The notes under the pieces are model-generated. The model saw only the letters and a list, made by a program, of their open reading frames with translations, did not search any database and had not been told where the DNA came from. From Oscheius sp. JU75 (Eukaryota > Nematoda > Chromadorea > Rhabditida > Rhabditidae), in NCBI GenBank assembly GCA_037178855.1, contig JASJZC010000001.1:930001-994000 (forward strand): a DNA stretch of 64,000 bases. The letters run 5' to 3'. Shown here one piece after another: positions 60,941-64,000 of the stretch. Both the position numbers and the translations under genes were made by a program. The stretch's first letter is position 1; every line of letters starts with the position of its first letter.

Positions 60941-63900
60941 ATGTTCACTAGAAAAGTAAAACATGAAACACAGTCTAAACGACGCGTTTCACTTTTTTTT
61001 TCCTCCTACTTTTTCGATACATGTTGATCCAGATACCTTTCTCCCCGGTTCAGTTTTCCACTTTTTGATCCTGACCAGCTGCACCTGAAGTCAATCGCAC
61101 TTTACGCTTCGCGTGACAGACAGAACCAACGGAATGCTACCTCCAAACGATTCCGATCCGATCCCACGATAAATTAGCTGTCAGCCATCAGTACACCCTC
61201 TGTTGCACGGTTCCGGGATAAGCTGTGAAGGATTAGAAGTTTTAATATCTTTGACAGTGATATTACCGGGTTAAACGACTGTCTCTGTCTCTCTGTCTCT
61301 GTCTGTCATTCATCAGTCCCAATGATCACTTTGTCACATTCAGCTTTGATCGAGATCCAGTCTCCCGATAGACACCGCCCTGTTCGCCTGGTCGGAAGTC
61401 CCCCTACCTTACGCCATCGTGGAATTTGTCTCCATTGTTTTTAGCCACGGCCACCTGTTGCGTCACCCCGATCCCGTTTCGAACCCGCTAAGCGTGTCTA
61501 CCCCAAACCAGGAATTGCCAAAGACGGCGGGATTCGAGGACGACGTGTGTCGCAACCGCATCAGCACCCCGTGGGAGAAATAGCAGAGTGAAACGGGCCA
61601 TTGGATGCCTGTCAACTTGTCTCCATCTATGGCAGAGAGAGGGAGAGAAAGTGTGGAGATATCCTTGGACCGGGGATAGGACATACGACACACATGATTC
61701 CTTGAACAGAAAGGTAAACTTAGGGACACTGTTATCTCTGATCGTATGACATGTCAATTCGTTTTTTTCACAGGAATTGTGTATGTTTATCTCGTCTTGA
61801 TGTCAATTTTGTCGGTTGGCAGACATGACTATTTGACATACTACATTGACATGTACTGTCTCTGTCAACCTGACCGTTTGTTGGGCTATCCGGTCCACTG
61901 TCTCTGTCAACCTGTCCCCTAACCCTGTCATCTGTCCCCCCTTGACTGTTTGGCATGCCCCATTGGCATCTACTGTCTCTCTCAGCCTGCTCCTTTGACA
62001 CTATCATATCTAATCCAAGTCGGCCTGTGAATTTGACATATCAATTTTGTTCCATGGCCTCAGAAAGACAGGCAGACAGTTCGTCCGAACTACAGTTTGC
62101 ACATGTCCCATGTTTGTCCTTCTCTCGCATGGCCTCCTCATCTCATAACCCTGGGCCCGAAATGGCAGAGAAAAGCTGGGTTCAACAGCCGGTTTCTCTC
62201 CTTCTCAATGCCTCGAGGGGGGATGAATTTCATAGCTCATTGGACCGCTTGGAGAGGGGCCAAGGTTCCTCTAAGTCTGAGCTAGCGAAATGTCTCTCCT
62301 CCAAAAGAAACCGGAGGATTTTTGCGTAATGGTCCGATGATAATCTGCTATTGGTGGGAGAAGAAGAAGAATAAACTTCTGGTTTTATGATAATCAGCCA
62401 CATACAAGGACAGGGCATATTAATCGAATTCGCGCCTTTGGAAAAGAGCTAGATTTGGCTGCGCGGAGAGATACGGGCTGGGGAACAACAGTCAACAAGC
62501 TGAGGTTCAATGACCAGGAACTGAGAGGTAGTCACTGAAATATGAATTGAACTAAAGACAGGAGCTCTTGACTCATACTGTCCCTATGAACATTCAAAGA
62601 AGGTCCCTGATTTTGATATTTTTGACAGACACCGGTATAGGAACCGAACTATACACGTGATTCATACTCTTTCGATATCCAAAGACGTTCCCAGATTCTG
62701 TCGGAATATGTTTCGTTTCAGGCTTCCGACTGTTAGAATACGAGTCTTTCGATCGCTTGACGTATACTCTGTTCTTCTGAATTTTCAGAACAATGTTCAG
62801 AACTGTCCTGTGGCAACCATATCTACACAGTGTCGGAGTAGTCTCACTTACTTAAAGCGAGCGTGTACCACTGGCTGGCCATCCCTGTAATAAGTATGCC
62901 AGGGTAGAAAGCACGGCCTTTGCCCCCTTGGCTCAGTCGGTTAGCGCTCCGACTACAAATCAAAAACGATCCGGGTTCGACTCCCGCACGGGATAGGCAT
63001 TTTTGCCCTTGGACGAAACTCTCAAAAACAAGTTCAGAAAGTTTTTTGCATCAGTAGTTGGTTGAAAAATCATTTTTCTTTTCCCGCGCGTCTTTTTGAA
63101 TTGCGCGCCGAATTCAAAGGGGGGACCGGTATACATTCGCTTCATACTCTTCCTTTTGACTTCCAGATACCCAAGTTGAGTTTTTCAACTCTTGTCTCAT
63201 ACTCTCCGTCTGGATATACAATCTAAGGGATCCTTTGGACTACCAAGTCTCTTCCGAGCTGTCTAGAAGTTTAGGCACTCTGTGTTCTTTGTTTCTAGGA
63301 GAGAGCATGAGTCTCTCGATCACACGATCGATACTCTTTTGGATATCCAGAGCAGTCATCCATATCTGTCGATTGCGCTTTCTCTCTTTCATTCAGTGTT
63401 TGTCATACTGTCAAGAGGCTAGGTGACTAATGAAAAGTTAGTTACTAGGAGATCTCTCATTATAGCAATTTAACTCAATTTATTACGATATCAACGTGCT
63501 CATGTGTCCTAGTTTTCCACTGAACTGTGTCTTCCTTAGCGATTTTTGTCTAGTTCTGTCCCAGCTCGTTCGAGAAGCAGTCACTCCACCGTGGTTTCGG
63601 CCGTCCTATTGGTCTTATTGCTCTCCAAGGTCTCCACTCAAGCAGTCTTCGTGTCCACGTGTCTTCCGTCACCAATAGGTAGACCAATAGAGATAGTTTC
63701 CTGGACCGGATTCTGTGGACAGGTTCACAGAAACTGAACATTACAGCACTTTTGACCAGCCTAGATTTCCAAAAGCAGTGACAGGTTGACAGTGATGAGT
63801 TTAACAGGATTTGCTAATGGTACAAGAAGACTTACTGACAGAGAGACAGACTCCCGTTTTAGGGTAGCTTTCTCTCTAATACCCACTACCGTAAAACTTT

Positions 63901-64000
63901 TCTCTCCTCTGTCTAGTTTCCAGTCATAAATCACCAGCCTTCAGCTTCAGAGAGAGATAGGAAGGGAGTCCTTGGGCGCTGCCTGAAAAATTGCAAATGT
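60941..64000. other. terminal region without a convincing gene
   Basis: Open frames are short, without domain motifs or consistent splice partners. An imperfect direct duplication lies at about 61820-62000 (CTACTGTCTCTCTCAGCCTG versus GTACTGTCTCTGTCAACCTG, offset about 116 bp). A tRNA-like element lies at 62922-62993. The frame at 61955-62329 and those near 63550-63740 were judged too weak to call. Confidence 0.5.
62922..62993 (+). repeat. tRNA-like element, ACTACAAATC family (best copy)
   Basis: TTGGCTCAGTCGGTTAGCGC (A box), TCCGACTACAAATCAAAAAC, then CCGGGTTCGACTCCCG (B box and T arm). The anticodon region is not a proper stem-loop, and the acceptor ends do not pair. Confidence 0.6.

Noticed and set aside
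63550-63741. Minus-strand GRPKPRWSDCF, reminiscent of the end of a LINE reverse transcriptase
   Set aside because: Only this short motif; no reverse transcriptase or endonuclease motifs nearby, so chance cannot be excluded.
1-64000. CRISPR arrays, bacterial operons, ribosomal RNA or viral genes
   Set aside because: No regularly spaced repeats, no Shine-Dalgarno-led gene strings, no rRNA-like segment and no viral motifs were seen; spliced genes throughout show nuclear eukaryotic DNA.

Overview
The window reads as nuclear DNA from a nematode. It carries a seven-transmembrane chemoreceptor with Sra-type motifs, a cuticlin-type ZP-domain membrane protein, a Y-box protein of the CEY kind, a survivin of BIR-1 size, introns mostly of 35-300 bases, and several start codons only 0-9 bases after a TTTCAG acceptor, as expected where spliced-leader trans-splicing is used. 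The tRNA-Pro is close to the nematode form as I recall it. Nothing in the sequence names the species. Exons were placed by hand from splice signals, conserved motifs and phase; for the large genes every exon junction keeps one open frame.

Layout. 1-3.1 kb: the 3' end of an unrecognised + gene and small weakly supported or secreted products. 3.7-7.3 kb (-): METTL17/Rsm22, a mitoribosome assembly factor. 7.7-21.1 kb (+): survivin, a complete 35-exon ATM kinase and an unrecognised protein, spaced about 250-310 bp apart, possibly one operon. 21.6-24.9 kb (-): a lachesin/IgLON-like three-Ig protein. 25-29.9 kb: a small secreted product (-), tRNA-Pro (-), a Rab GTPase (+), a single-exon membrane protein (-) and a DHHC palmitoyltransferase (+). 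31.4-34.3 kb (+): protein kinase D. 36.2-44.0 kb (+): the N-recognin UBR1. 44.8-49.8 kb: a GQLACEYR-repeat membrane protein (+), a duplicated DHHC tail exon and two unrecognised products (-), then the ZP-domain protein (+). 50.5-53.4 kb (+): CEY-type Y-box protein and MIC13. 53.5-56.7 kb (-): the Sra-like receptor. 57.1 kb and 58.8-60.5 kb (-): a tiny four-repeat basic peptide and a Pro/Gln/Ala-rich secreted protein. 60.5-64 kb: no convincing gene.

Functions. Most genes are single-copy housekeeping genes: DNA damage signalling (ATM), mitosis (survivin), protein turnover (UBR1), mitochondrial ribosome and cristae (METTL17, MIC13), trafficking and acylation (Rab, DHHC), signalling (PKD) and translational control (CEY). 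Surface, cuticle and sensory genes lie between them.

Non-coding structure is rich. A dispersed family of roughly 50-bp hairpins (GTTCTGCAAAGTTGTAG and its complement) occurs about nine times. There are two MITE-like families with terminal inverted repeats, at least two families of degenerate tRNA-derived elements, and GTCTCT/GACAGA low-complexity sequence in many introns and spacers. These repeats sit inside introns of otherwise intact genes.
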